Source of the DNA: Amphibalanus amphitrite
Taxonomy: Eukaryota; Arthropoda; Thecostraca; Balanomorpha; Balanidae
DNA length: 64,000 bases
Assembly: GCF_019059575.1 (NCBI RefSeq)
Contig: NW_024882204.1
Location: 62,001 to 126,000, forward strand
Direction: 5' to 3'
Position 1 is the first letter of the stretch; each line of letters starts with the position of its first letter. A program made the translations under genes and the position numbers. Below are positions 32,809-46,213 of the stretch, one piece after another. Under the pieces are notes generated by a model, which worked only from the letters and a program-made list of their open reading frames with translations, did no database searches and was not told the DNA's origin.

Positions 32809-35800
32809 GAGATACAGACAATGGTTCCAGACATGTCTGGTCTCTTTTCCCAGACGGTCGGACATGCTGTAGACGCTATTGGTGCCGGTCCCAGGTCCCA
32901 AACCGACGTGTCAAACTTTGAGTGCCATCCCAGCCGGCTCACATCGGACCGATGTCAGCGCGTCCCCGACGGCCCGACAGTCGGGTCGTCGGGCCCCGAC
33001 TGATACTTCCGGACTCGGGTCCGGGCTGGCGCCACCCTGACGGGAGCTGTGGCTGCGTCAGCTCGGCTGCAGCTCGGGCGGGCGGCTCCGGTGGCAACTG
33101 GCCGTGTTTGAGACTCAAGATATCCCTCCAATGCATTTCTTTCAACGTCCATCGCGAATCGACGTACGCACAACGCCGTACAAGTAAAAATAGAACAAGC
33201 AACAGGCCATAAAATCTCGTAGGATGTCCCGGAATTAGATGAAACTAGATGTGGCAAATTAGGCATAAGTGGCGAAGGGCTGGGGTCGCTCGTGTCGGTT
33301 ACCTTAATTAAAGCACACATGAGCAAATGTTAATTGAAGTGGCAATTGGTGGTGGAGCGAAATGTGAAACGGTCGTGCTGCACCATTCGCCAAGGGGGCA
33401 TATTCTAGTGTCGTGTGAGCATTGTAGGAACCCGAAAGCTGACATCATCTAAGCGCCGACGTAAGACCAGTAGCTCTCATTACAAGATCATTGGTGGCTG
33501 ATCCCCGCATGGGCCTCTGGGGCTTTAGCTCCGACCAAGGCTATGAAGACAGACGCTGAGTCAGGACCGCTGGGTATGAGGATAAGCCTGGCGCCGGTTC
33601 TACGCGCGCAGGGGGTTGGCATCTCTGGCAGATCAAGTAGCAGGTTCTATCTCTGGCGTTGAGAACAAAACCATTCAACTAAGCGTTGCATTGAACAACA
33701 CCGCACATAGCACAATGTAGCACAGATAGACAAAGGCAAGAAATTTGAACTACACCTCCGTCGAATCGTTTATCCAGCATAACTAGTATTCTGATCATAG
33801 GCACTACTGAAGAGATCAAATTTGTCTCTATTATAAACACAAATACCTATAGCTCCGCACCTTTGGGATAGGGTATCGTGCAGAGGCAGGTCGTACTGTT
33901 CATTGCCCATTGTGCATTGTGCATTGTATTTTGTGACGAGCGTGCAGACTTCAGCGATGTTTCTGTCCATGGTAGCAGCTCGCGTTAGTCCGTGACGAGA
34001 GTTCAGCTCATAACAATTCGTGACTTTGCATCAACGCGGTGCATCGTAGCAACTCCAATGACAAGTTCCGAAACCTCAGACTCATGAGGCCACCAGCGTC
34101 GCCCGGTCAGCGTCCCTACGTAACCAGCTCATGACCCGTAGCCCAGTCAGGGCACTGGACAGCGCATCTGCCGTGGCGTGCGGCCGGGTTCAGCGGCGCG
34201 GCTCGGCGACTCACGCCGACTCCAGGCCCGGCGGCCCGTGTAATCTGGTCACGTCACGACGCCAGTCGTCACGTTATACCGCCACGAGCGAGCGACGCCA
34301 TGACGCCATCCAAAGACGCGACCGAGTTCAAGCGTTCAGCCCAGGGAACCTCTGACATTTCGCTCGTCTTCTCGGCATCGTGATTCGTGATGCGGTTAAC
34401 AATCCGCATACTGAGCGAAAAACGGCCGCAGAACGCTCGAGACGGTAGAACCTCGCCGATCTGTTAGAGGGTACTAGCCAGTCATTAACCATCAAGCACA
34501 TTATAGCGATGCTATTATGGCTGGTCTATAGCAAAAAGTTCCAGCGCTTCTATAAAACAATTTGATCATAAAAAGCAGGACACAACAGTGGGCTGCCGTG
34601 ATATAAACAAAACAGCAGCTGGAGGAGACGCATGGATGAAACTGCGCTCACAGCTCCGTGAAGACGGTGCCGGCGTCTGACGATGGCCAATAGACCACGC
34701 AAGCCACGCAGACCACGCGGAAAGCAAGGCGGAACTGATTCTCCCCGCTCCGTCGACAAAAACGGTTCGTCTGTCGGCGGTAGTGGCGGGTTCGACGCTC
34801 CTGACCGGCGCCGGTGGCCAAGGGAGCGCCCGAGCAACGTTTTTACCGGTCCACAGCGGTACGGTCGGCTAGCGCTGGGACGGTAACCCGCTCCTCAGTG
34901 TGCAGTGTGCGCGTGTCGCGTATCACAGGTCGGCCCCAGGTCTAAATAGAGCACACAGGTCACAGCGTTAGTGAAGGATAGTAAAGCCTTGCGCACACCG
35001 CAGCGGCAAAGGCGACTTTGAGTGCTCTCCCGCCGTGATGGCACAGTGATGTAGGTAAAGCCCAACACGGCCCGTCATGCCCGTGATGACAGTGCTATGA
35101 TAGTGAAGCACGGCCCGTTGCGTAGCGAGGTCATTATGCGCCGCGCCACAACACAGAGCGAGGCGCGGCAAATCATCAGCTCGTACATCAGGCCCCAAAA
35201 GCAAAAGGAAACGATTTGCCCGGAACCATTCGAAGCTCATCAGGGAATAAATGAACGACCTCTCAGGACTATAAAAACAGGAAGTGATGAAAGCAAGCGC
35301 ACCACAGGATGGCTCAAGGACGGAGTGGAAAACAAACCACGAGAAGCCCTTCAGTAGCGAATGTGCAGTGTCACTGATGTTCCCACGGTGAGGCGGTGGA
35401 TACAGAGAACTCAGTGTTTCAGAGAATTCAGTGTTTCTGGGACTAGCTTCAGCTGACGGCGGGACCGTTCAGTGGATCTTCGCACTGGATGTCGTGAGTG
35501 GACAATGTTTGTGGTTCCCACCGTCTTGCTTCGAGCACGGTGGGCGGGGAGACGGACAGCACATCGTCCTTCAGCAGCGTGTCCTCGCAGCCGCTGCAGG
35601 TACACACGAGTCAACAAAGCGCAAACTATGCTGCGGAGGGCTCTCGAGACAAACGATGAGCACTCAGCCCAGCCTAGCCGCCAACGCGCACACCCAAATG
35701 CGTCTGCGGGCGGGAGGCCGGTCACAGAAGGCCAAATCTGCTTCAGCCTTCAGGTCCTTCAGGTCACTGACGAATCACCAGTCACAGAGCTTCTGCAGGC

Positions 35801-38800
35801 TGCAGACTCGCGGGGAGCCATTTGGTATCTGGCCAGACCCGACAAGCCAGTGCGCTAACAAAGCATTCGCTTCGTCTCCTTTCCCAACGCGCCGAGAGAC
35901 AGCGGAAAAACGGCCGGATGGCATGCCCCGCTTTTTGTCGGCAGACGGCCGAGCGGTGTAACTTAAATCCGACGCGGCCTGCCCCTGCAGGTACTGTATT
36001 TAGACTGTGAAGACTTCTGCAGACTACTCTTCACCCGGATCATGCGATACACTGTATGGAAGTTCAAGTATGTATTCTACAGGTGACGGCTGGGCGACTT
36101 TCATCACAGCTCGGTATAATGTATGCTGTATAGTACCAATCTGAGCTGGGCATGGGGAGGATGGGGAGGGAGCCAGCCTGTCGCCAGCGACAGACGACGC
36201 GCTCGCAGCGCGTTTATCGAGCGGTGCGCCGCTGGTCCGCACCCCATTGGCCGTCCCCTGGGCGTCCCTGGCCCCGACGGCTACCACGTGCCAGTGGCAC
36301 TCGGCAGCTGGCGCCGCAGGGGACGGCACGCGTCCTCACAAACCCCACACACACAAACAGGCGCCGGGTGGCGGAGCGTGACTATGGGACCGCCGCGTCC
36401 GTCTGTGGCCGGCTCGTCCGACAGCCCGGCACCTCTCTGCTCCGGCTTCACCTCCGAGCTCCAGTCACCCCTCCCGTCCGACCGGCAGGTCGGTGGCTCG
36501 GTCACGTACCGCGGGCCGAAACGGGCCGGTTTTTAGCACCACGTCAGGGGGAGACTGCGGTCGGAGTTGAACAGCCCGCGCTACCAGGAATTAGCACCGG
36601 ATCGTGACGGTGCAGCCAATCTCAGCCCCCAGCCCACGTCTGACTCCGACTCTGACTCGAACTCCGGTCTGGCTGCAGCTCAGGCTCTAGTGCCAGCTCC
36701 TGCGGCGTCCAGCCTGGTCACCGCCCACTACTAGACATTACAATCGGCGTTAGCGTTTATGGATGTGCACCCATGACATTACACGAATACCTTTACCATA
36801 GTGGTATATCGCCAGTCCAGCGCGCACAAAGGAAGTGCACCATTGTGTCGCTGCATGCCGACGGCGCTGCGGCTGCAGAATGCGCCAAAGATGTTCGCTT
36901 GTCACACTCTGCTGGCTTTACGAGTGGAGTGCCGCCCCGTCGGCCGCCGCCGTAGTAACTACCCACTCGGACGTGCACCTGCAGCCCGGGCGTGATTTCG
37001 ACACTGACCGGTCGCGCGGGGGGAGCGTAGGAGCCGGTGCGGAGGCGGTGGCCACTCCGGGTCTGGTGGTCGTCGTTCGACCGCGGCCGGGATGGCAGGT
37101 TCCGAGAACTAAAGGCTGCAGGGCTCCGCAGAGGACAAACTGACAGACTGACTGACCCGGGCAGACTGACCTGGCTGCAGTGGCTGAGGTCAAACAGAAT
37201 GGCCACCCCGCTGCAAGGATAGATGGCGGAAAGACTTATTTATTTATTTATTTATTTGTTTATTAACGAAAGTCACCACCAGGGACAAGACCCACCGACA
37301 AGCAAAGTCAAAGATAAAACTAACCAAACCAGGACACATTGCGAACATCATATCACACTGACCCGGCCGCCATAAAGATGCTTGTTTCTGGGCAAGAAGT
37401 CACAAAATGACTTCTCCCTTGACAGTATTTCGTGCTTATTTTACAGCTCTCGCCCATCGAGACCTTCGCAGCACTATGAGAACTCTGGCCACTACATAAG
37501 CCCGATGGGCGCCCTCTGATTTACCGCAACGGGTCCGATGATGCACGGTGTCGTAAGTCATCGTCCATCATCGAAGTGCTGTCGAGACAGGATTTCTACT
37601 CAGAACTCCCGATCATAAAGATCGTCGGTCTGCCATATCATCGGCCGCCTGGCCGGGAACTGTGCGACAACCATACTCATCGGCAGCGAAATACGAACTG
37701 GCAACACCGCACAACTCACCGGTAGCCAAATATCGCCCACCAGTGCCCGACCACTGACCAGTGACTAAAAATAACCTATCAGCGACCGACCAGCAACTTT
37801 CCCCAACAGCTGCTGGTTCAGTCAGCTAGATCACGACGCTGGGACCAACCTCGGCAGAAGGAAGCCCCAAGGGCCAAGGGCTCCCTCATTCGTCCCACCT
37901 CCAGGCCTCTGTAAAGCCGAGCCAGTGGACCGTTCAGCACCTACCAAATAAGTCCGGCCACTCCTCTGCGGGGTGCCAGGAGTGGTCTGAAGTCACGCGG
38001 GTCAGCGGCCACGAGGAGGGCACCGCCGCAAGGTCAGACAACAGCCCGGCGGGCCGCGTGGGCGGCGGCCGGCCATCGGGCCGATATTAATCGGGTGGAG
38101 TTTCCGGGACAGGGAAGGCAGCACCCCATCTCTCCCCCTGCCTCCCCTCCCCGCCGAAACACGACCCCGGCAACGAGCGCCGCCGCCCGACGGCAAATGG
38201 TAATGGCCGTCCGCGACCGCAGCTCGCACAAGTTTGGAATGAAAGACTGAGATACTTCCCAAGAAAGGCTGGATGTAGAGAGGGTACTTTGCATAAAGTC
38301 GACGCCTGTCGAGACTCACAGCAGGGGAGGGGTTCGGCCCGGGCGTTGGTTTAGTTGCAAGTCTGTTATGTCGGCTTAGGAACTTTGTGTTGAGCGTCAG
38401 AACTGGATGCAGCAAAAAGCTCGGCCATTTGGCGTTCTTTTTTAAAGTTAACGGTCTCCTCCTTGTTTGTCGAACACGTCATGCTGTGGTCGTCGACCGT
38501 CGCTCCGCCACCCAGGCAAGGCGGCAACTAACATGCTGGACGTCCTTGTGATGGCTGGCGTGATTTTCACATTTATTATTTTCCTTTCTGGGTACAAGTC
38601 TTTATGATATGATCTAGACACGTCGGATTTGCTTTTGAAACGGGATTTAGGCTTCACCACAGCTAAGTGTCCGGTATACTCCACCACTTGAATTCATTAC
38701 GTCAACGAACATAACTTAAAACTGAAGAAAGGTAATCCTTTGAAAGTGAGGCAAGACGTGCTCGCCACTCCGTCCATCTCCCCGTCCACTGCCCCGTCCA

Positions 38801-40747
38801 CCTTCAACACGGAGCAGGCTTTGTTCGCCAGCGTCCAGCTCCCGCACACGCCATATCAGCGCCAGTTTGAACGGTTTGATTTACTGCTCCATTGCTCCAA
38901 ATGTCCCTAACTGAAACCGCCGCGCCGTAGGGGACGTTGCTGCTGACAAAGGAAATAATTTGCGCCTGTATCGTAGGTAGTTGTGCGTTTGTGACGGAGA
39001 CCGGGGGTGAATGATACTATCTCAAAGGCGGCTGTCGACCGTGTTCAGCCCAGAGTCGAGATTCTGGCGACAACGAACGGAGGGGTCCGACCGTCCGAGG
39101 GTCCAATCTCTCACATATCTCATCGCGCTTTGGCTGTTGGGTGGCGGGTGATACGCCAATCGAGACGGGGTGTGGCGGCGGCTCTATGAAGGCGCGGCAT
39201 GGCATCCGATGGTGACGACTTTCACCGACAGAGACGGACGGCTGTCATTAATAACGACTGACGGTCGTCAACGATAGGGACTGACGACTGTCACCGATAG
39301 CGACTGACGGCTGTCACTGACTGCGGCTGACTGACGGCTATCAAAGTGCATTACAACTTTGTTTTCGTCACTTAACTGAATGCCTACGAGATGCGGAATA
39401 ATCGCAAGGATAACACAGCGCACTAGTAAGTATCTACTTTCTACATATAATAAACCGCCGCGAGACATAACCACCCTCCCTTCGCAGTTCGCCCACTCCG
39501 ACCGGTCGAGCCGAGGCGAGTCCTCCAATTACGCCGGCGAAACGGCGGGGATCGAGCCATCTTCCTCCCCGGCCCATCCCAGGCCGCGCCGTCTACATTC
39601 AGCACCCGGCGGCCTACCTGTGAGGGGAGGGAGGCGGCCGGGGAGGGCGGTCGACAACGGGCAGGTAGGCCGGCCGGCGCGGCAGGCAGGGAGGCGGGCA
39701 ACCCCGGCCGGCCGGCCGGTCACAAAACCGGTTCGGGATGCAGCCCGGGCGCGGCGGGCGGCGTCCCGGCGCGGGGAAGGTCGTGCCTACAGCTGGGACG
39801 CCGGCGTCCTCAGCGGCACGGGCCCGGCCGCAGGCCACGGTAGCGCGTGCATTGATTGGCCGTCGGCGACACGAGAGGGGGCGTGCAATGTGTGACACAC
39901 AATAATATGCCCATAGCAGCACCCGGCAACGAACGACGGGAGTCGGAAACAAGTGAAGAAAATGAAATCTTATGGAATCGAGTTGGTAGCAAAAACCGTA
40001 TCCAAATAAATAATTTAATAATCAGATTTACCCATACCTACCAAAGGTGACGTAGAGATAATTAAACTCATGTTTGCGATGCGGCTAATAGGTATGATAC
40101 CAACTCCCGTCATTGATGGTGAATAAGAAGCGAAGTGCATTAGTATTGATCGAATTGACTATAACACCCGTATAAGCCGTCATCTCATCGCTAACATGAC
40201 ATGACATCGTCCTCATCATGTGGTCCTCGATGAGGTCACCAGATTCTGGGTATAGACATTAGACATGCACGTTACCGGTTACCTATCCCTGCATTTTCCG
40301 ATGGATATTGTTAGAAAACCACTAGTCCAAAAACAAACAGTGTACGGATAAGGCAACCAATTCAACGGCAATTACAAATGCCGATCAATAATGGGTCCCG
40401 AAGTTGACCTGACCCGAGGTCACAGGGCTGGAGGCAAAAGGTACCTAATTATAAAAATACGGCAAACACATAACATTTCGATGTGTTTATCCACAGCTAA
40501 TGGTCTTAACATTTTTCCATGTTCTGCTTTTAAGTAGGTGTAACTACATGCTCATGCTATGTTTGAAGTTTTAATCTTACGATTGAAAACATCGCTGCCC
40601 GTCCGTCGCTCCTGCTGAGTGTTTGTGTTGAAGCGTCGTTTCATCGACGCCTAGTCACTGAAGTTTCCCACTTTTGTCGATGACTTAACACATGTACTAT
40701 ATAAATATATGAACCCACCTTTATGCTCGTCACTCCCCACGCAGAAC
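32809..40747. other. Long gene-poor stretch with GC-rich islands
   Basis: GC-rich islands lie at about 32920-33110, 34130-34350, 36150-36560, 36830-37140, 38000-38230 and 39490-39860. A (TTTA)n run at 37230-37265 may be the tail of a short minus-strand retroposon. No frame here has a recognisable domain. Confidence 0.4.
39210..39345. repeat. Degenerate GACTGACGGCTGTCA tandem repeat
   Basis: Units such as GACTGACGGCTGTCACTGA and GACGACTGTCACCGATAGC recur four to five times with a spacing of roughly 20-37 bp. Confidence 0.7.
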
Positions 40748-40761
40748 TGAAACTCACCTGT

Positions 40762-41079
40762 TTGTTTGTTTGTTTTGTTGGGTTAGGCCCTTTCGGTCGA
40801 CAAGACCATTGCAGAGCCGGAAGGATGATAGGAATAAGGGGGAGACATTGGTCTGGGCAGGCACCCTAGTGAGTCGCCGGGGCTGAGCCCGTCCAGAGGA
40901 CAGGCCACCCAGCCCCAAGGCACTCACTGCACCCGGCTACGGGGTACGCTACCTCAGGAGCAGCGGTGCCGCTCCAAGGGAGCAGCCCGCATGAGATAAA
41001 GTTGCCTGTCCAGCCCGGAGGGGGGTTGCGGCGTGGAGGAGAAGGATTTCTGTTTCCTGAGGATAGAAGCACGGATAGG
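40762..41079 (-). mobile_element. Short retroposon (SINE or LINE 3' fragment)
   Basis: A 318-bp insert is flanked by the 14-bp direct repeat TGAAACTCACCTGT (40748-40761 and 41080-41093). On the minus strand it ends in AACAAAACAAACAAACAAA, an A-rich tail, as expected for target-primed reverse transcription. The body is GC-rich and I do not recognise its family. Confidence 0.8.
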
Positions 41080-41093
41080 TGAAACTCACCTGT

Positions 41094-43014
41094 GCGCACG
41101 TCGCTCCTCGCTCCACCGTTTACCCAGCCGGTCATCCGTGCGGGCACATGGTGATAAGCGCCCCGTGCATGACAGCGAACCAGCACTGCTTCGTACACAC
41201 TATCCAGTCAATTTGCAGCGTTCGCACCTGACAGCGGCTACTTCAAAAGCGCATGGAACGCCCAGCGAGGCCGTACCACGTGCTATTCGCACCTCACACG
41301 CTCCACTCCCTCACCCAAACTGCCACGCCGCCGCCCGCCGCCCGCCGCCGGCCGTCGGCCCGTCACACCGCAGCCGACCGCAGGGCCAGCGACCCCGCTG
41401 CCAAAGCACCTGGCGCCCTCTATAGCGACTACCTGACCGCCGGCGTCGCGCGTAGGGCTCTGTAGCAAAGCAACGGCCAAGGCGCAACGGCGACTGGGTG
41501 CACTATTTGGCAGTGTTACACGCTAAGCATTCCTACTTAGCTTTGCCATTCCCATTCTACTAACATATATTTTGGTTCGGATTCTGCTGATGAATCTGTG
41601 CTGGAATCAAACAGAGGTTTAAGCATCTACTCGTCTTTACTAGAGTCTGGCAGCTTGCAAGTTACAATGCAGGTGAGAAGGTAAGTACCTACTTACTTTG
41701 CCATGTCACTTCAACTTGCACTCGAGTCTCGAAGCCTCTGTTAGTTGGGGATATAAGTGAGGGTGGTGACTGGTGCCTCCATTTCGAGAAAAAAGGTTTG
41801 TGTTAAACGGGATAGCTTGTAGCATGACATTGCAAAAAGGTAGTTAAATACTTTCAAACTAATTTAAAACCAAATAAAATCTAAAATTAAATCCCCTCCC
41901 CTCGCTGAGAGGATTCATTGTCATGGCATGGTTGTCAGGCATGGTTGTCAAGCGTCTAAGAAGTCGTCTTAGACCTGTAGAAGTAAACGTCTAATTAATA
42001 AACGTATCTGCAATTTTTAGATGTTAACGTCGTCTAAACGCTAACATCGTCTAGACAGTTAGCATCGCTTAGCCGTTAACGTCGTCTGCCAAGCGTTGCG
42101 CAGCCAAACGCCCATGTGTGTCGCCCTGCGCTAAGGGTACGGTAGACATTAGACATTGTCGTCAATTGACTTTCGGAAGTGCAGGAGGCGTAAACGGTTA
42201 TGCAGACGGTTTACCTCTTGGCAATAAGATCTATAATAGTATGGAAGCTTTATTTATAAGTTGAGTGTATTTGATTAAAACTATGCGAGCCGGATCTTCT
42301 GCGCGTAGAAATTATTTTATGCCACGCTCGATTTAGGATTTATGCGCAAGTTTTTTTTTACGAACGCTCATAACGGCCTTTCGGTCTTTATTTGGACGTG
42401 TCCAGTCCATTCATGGGTAGGTATTGTATACCTGTGTAGGCATTGTATACCTACCTACCCAATTGACGGCGGGTATGTCATCGGTCACAGATAAATGAAT
42501 CGATAAGTTTTGTTTTCCTCCTTTTCCACATCTACGGCAACGTATATCCGGAAACTTGGGTCTAATGTCGCGCTGACTCAGTGATAAGGTGTGGCGATGG
42601 AACTTTTCTCATTTTTCCAGCGTGGTTCGGCCAGGATCTGTGCTATTCTGCTTACGTAATTAGCGGATTAGTGGCCACACAGGCAGCCGGTCAGAGGGCT
42701 CTTACCGCGTCATAAACCAGTCCATCGCATGAGCCGCTACTTGTAAGGCCGCGACTGGGGCGTTCCAGGGCTGGTTCGCCAGTATCGCGAGACCGCCATT
42801 GGCGAGCACCGGTCCCGTGACTGGTGCGCCCTTCCTCAGTTCCGGCCGACAGGCCCAGTGGGTGCAGGTGACGCGGAGCGGGCCAGGTCGGTGCGTTGGA
42901 TCCAGCGGCAGGGATCTGTGTATCAGCCCGGGGATCCAGGCGAGCGGTGTGGTGTGTCCTGACAGAAGAAGTCATCTTTAGACAGACAGCCGATCACGCC
43001 TCATTGAGGCAAAA
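41094..43014. other. Non-coding stretch upstream of the GH18 gene
   Basis: About 41940-42100 has a degenerate repeat of GTTAACGTCGTCTA-like phrases. About 42420-42465 has repeated GGTATTGTATACCT-like words. No supported gene. Confidence 0.45.
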
Positions 43015-43022
43015 AATATATA
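43015..43022 (+). promoter_or_regulatory. Possible TATA box of the GH18 gene
   Basis: AATATATA lies about 105 bp before the chosen ATG at 43126, which leaves room for a short 5' leader. No clear initiator was identified. Confidence 0.3.
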
Positions 43023-43125
43023 CCCTCCTCCAGACTGCTGTCACCGCTGCCTTTAGACAGACGGCTGCTTCTGCCGCCTCTCGACAGCTGGAGGAACGCG
43101 TGTCTTGCTTCCGGAGAACAGCGTC

Positions 43126-44460
43126 ATGCGGGGTGCCTGTGTGTGGCGGTGGTGCGCCGCCCTGTTGACGCTGATCAGCCTGCGTGGCTGCACCGGAGAC
43201 CGATTTGCGCCGAGCACTCTCCGGGAATATCTGCGCTCTGTGGTCAAGGATACGCTGGACCAGCACTACGCCGACCTGAACTCGCGGCTCGACCGGATCG
43301 AGGCGTCGCTCGAGCGGATAGGGCAGACGGGAGGGAGCGGACTCCAGATCCGCAGCGCCTCCCGTGCCCCGCACGTCGTCTGTAACGTGGCCTCGTGGGC
43401 GAGCTTCCGCAGCGGACGGGGCAAGTTCACCATCGACAACATCGACATACAGGCATGCACGCATCTCGTCTATCAATATGTCGGCATGGATGAAACGAGC
43501 AACGAGCTGCGCTCGCTAAATCCCACTCTCGATCTGGGTAGCTTCGGTAACCCGTCCGGCGGTAACTACGCCAGATTCACTAGCTTAAAGAAGCTCAAAC
43601 CGTCGCTGAAGACGATAATCTCCGTTGGAGGGTATCTAGAGGGCTCTGAGAAGTTCTCAAACATGGCGCAAGATCCGGCTAAGCGAGCCAAGTTTGTCGC
43701 CAGTGTGATGGAGTTTTTACAGAAGCACAATTTCGACGGCCTGGACATGAACTGGCAGCATCCGACGCAGCGCGGTGGAACACCCCAGGATCGGACCAAC
43801 TTCCCAGTCCTTCTCGAGGAGCTCCGCGAGGCGTTCCGTCCTCGCAGCTGGCTGCTGATGGCCTCCTTGTCTGCGCTCACATCAATCGCAGACGCCGGCT
43901 ATGACGTGCCGCGAATCAGCTCTGCGATCGACCTTCTACACATGCAGGGCTTCGACTACCACGGAGTCTGGGACCGGCGGACGGGCCACAACGCGCCGCT
44001 GGACCGCGTCTCCGGCTCCGTCAACTACTACCTGCGGATGGGCGCCGATGCGTCCAAACTGCTGCTCGGCATACCACTGTACGGCAGCTCCTACCTTCTC
44101 ACCGACCCCACGCGCAGCGACGTCGGCGCCCCGGCGGCCGAGACCGCCTTCAAGGGACCCTACACCCAGCTGGACGGCTCCATCGGCTACAACGAACTGT
44201 GCGAGATGCGCGCGGAAGCCGTCGGAGCCGAGCGCTGGACGAAGAACTGGGACGATGTTGCCAAGGTGCCGTATTTCGTTCAGGATACACGCTGGGTCAG
44301 TATCGAAGACGAACGGTCTGTGACGCACAAGGCAGCGCTGGTCCAGCGTTTCCGGTTGGCGGGAGTGGCGCTGACCACACTGGATACGGACGATTTTAAC
44401 GGCGTCTGTGGTCAGAAGAACGTACTGATGAGCGCGATCATCACGGAGCTGAAGAAGTAG
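43126..44460 (+). CDS. Secreted GH18 chitinase-like protein, catalytically inactive (IDGF-like)
   Basis: A 444-residue protein in one uninterrupted exon. The ATG at 43126 starts a signal peptide (WRWCAALLTLISLRGC, residues 7-22). Residues about 31-66 form a heptad-like amphipathic segment, possibly a coiled coil. The GH18 barrel follows from about residue 83 (VVCNVASWASFRSGRGKF) through ISVGG to the typical C-terminal DTDDFNGVCG and a final KK. The catalytic motif DxxDxDxE reads FDGLDMNWQ at residues 203-211, so the third Asp is Asn and the acid Glu is Gln211. Hydrolysis is not expected. Drosophila IDGF proteins carry the same Glu-to-Gln change and act as secreted growth-factor-like lectins. 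There is no chitin-binding peritrophin domain. A binding or signalling role in cuticle or immunity is inference. An AATAAA lies at 44927-44932. Confidence 0.88.
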   Translation: MRGACVWRWCAALLTLISLRGCTGDRFAPSTLREYLRSVVKDTLDQHYADLNSRLDRIEASLERIGQTGGSGLQIRSASRAPHVVCNVASWASFRSGRGKFTIDNIDIQACTHLVYQYVGMDETSNELRSLNPTLDLGSFGNPSGGNYARFTSLKKLKPSLKTIISVGGYLEGSEKFSNMAQDPAKRAKFVASVMEFLQKHNFDGLDMNWQHPTQRGGTPQDRTNFPVLLEELREAFRPRSWLLMASLSALTSIADAGYDVPRISSAIDLLHMQGFDYHGVWDRRTGHNAPLDRVSGSVNYYLRMGADASKLLLGIPLYGSSYLLTDPTRSDVGAPAAETAFKGPYTQLDGSIGYNELCEMRAEAVGAERWTKNWDDVAKVPYFVQDTRWVSIEDERSVTHKAALVQRFRLAGVALTTLDTDDFNGVCGQKNVLMSAIITELKK

Positions 44461-46213
44461 CCCGACGACCGTCAGAGGCTTGATGCGATCGTTTCATCCC
44501 GGACCTTTAAACTGAAGGTGTTCAGAGACTGTCTGGAGTGCCGGGTGTCGTGTCACGGACAAGTAGCGTGTATTCTACCCAGGGAATGTGACGACGCTCA
44601 ACAACGAAGTTCCCTTGTTTCCCTGTGCGTCGTTTTGAAAGCAGACAAACACGCTTGACCTCCACGCGATTCCGCAGCGCGAGTGGAAAATCCTGGACTG
44701 GTTCAAACAACGGTCCCATGAACCATTGCAACATTCATATACATCCTTGAGAACGATAATGCTTAGCGCGACATGGAACTGCCATGACCTCGTGTCTCAT
44801 CCCCTTTGCTATCTCATTATCACCATTTCGTCCTCTTTCCAGTTGCGAGTGCTTTGGTCGGTAGTGCAGGTACCTTCTGCGATTACGGAATAGAGCGAGA
44901 CTCCGTTCTATTAATTAGTGGCACCTAATAAACGCAGCTGTATTCAACAATTCCGTATCCAGATTAGGTACATGTTTCCTGATCAGATGTCCCCAATAGA
45001 AACTGAGAGTTTTGAATTGAAGGGCTGCTGTTTTCCCTAACTTAGTTATATCGCCCGAGTCTACGGATTCTGCACGCAAGGCTTAGCATTAAAGCTTGAC
45101 AAGTATTTGTGTGACCACAGTGTTGGCCCTGATCATTCTACAAGTGTTCGTGTTATTTTGTGAACTCAGAACTGTATACGCAAATAAACCAAATGATGCG
45201 ACGGTAATTTGTTATCGGCGACGTCTGAAAGATGAACTTAAATACGCCAATGCATAGGCCCCGGGAAACGGGATAACGTTCAAGACCAGCACGTGTAGGG
45301 GAAGCTTCGGGTGAAAAGATCACCCATGATCGTAGTCACTTTCCTGCAGAATACATAGTTGTTCGTGAAGCGTGAACCATCCCATTTAGCCGGGTGCGGC
45401 CGAGAAGCTGACAACCGGTTCCGCCCGACCATCGAGTCGCCGATAATAAGTGCAGTTTTATCCGACCGAGCTCGTGAAAGCCAGACCCTATTCCTCTCCG
45501 AAAGTGGATTGCATTTTGAGGTTAGCACCTCGGCCAACTACCTTTCCTATCCGGGCATCTCTGCTGCTGCTGCTGCTGCCGCCGCTGCTGTCACGAAGTG
45601 TCATTGGCATTTTCATCAATTGCTGAAAATATTTTTTTTTTTAAATTATCAATTTACCATGTAGCCTATAGCTAGGGCCAAGTGTTGAAACAAGCTGACA
45701 TTAGACGACTCGCAGCTAATTGATTTATGCCTAAGTGAGGATAAATTTGTCAACGGAACAAGTGACCTTTTCTCGCTGAACCTACCTATTGTGTGTTCAA
45801 TTCGTTATTGGAGCCTCAGCCACCGCAGCATAAAGCGCATTTAGCAGCATAAACTACCGGGCATTTATGCGCTACTTGGTATTTTACACATGTGGGATCA
45901 AGCTCACCCCGGGTCGCTTCCAATGTTGTTTGCTGGCAATGTTCTTGAGACATGGTAACAAGAGACAATTCTAATATTCGTCTAGAATCGGAAAGATTCT
46001 AGCCATCGATGAAATATTTAAGTATCGTCGTATTTTAAGTCTCCTTACAGACCACCTAGCCCAGAAATACGATCTAATTGGGTATAAAATGAACGGTACC
46101 TACACGTCCGTAGTGACACGTCCTATTGACACCATTTCAACTTGCAAGTATCGAAAAGGCCACAATACCAGTCCATACCAGTGGTCAAAGGTATATGACA
46201 CAAACAGGCTCCG
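44461..46213. other. Intergenic region between convergent genes
   Basis: Candidate poly(A) signals AATAAA on the + strand occur at 44927-44932 and 45182-45187. A (CTG)n stretch lies at 45569-45592. No gene seen. Confidence 0.45.
44927..44932 (+). terminator. Candidate poly(A) signal for the GH18 gene
   Basis: First AATAAA found downstream of the stop at 44460, about 467 bp away. Position only; no transcript evidence. Confidence 0.35.

Noticed and set aside
43105..43125. Upstream TTG start for the GH18 gene adding seven residues
   Set aside because: Not an ATG; the ATG at 43126 directly begins a good signal peptide.
43936..44328. 130-codon minus-strand frame
   Set aside because: Shadow of the GH18 gene on the opposite strand; no domain.
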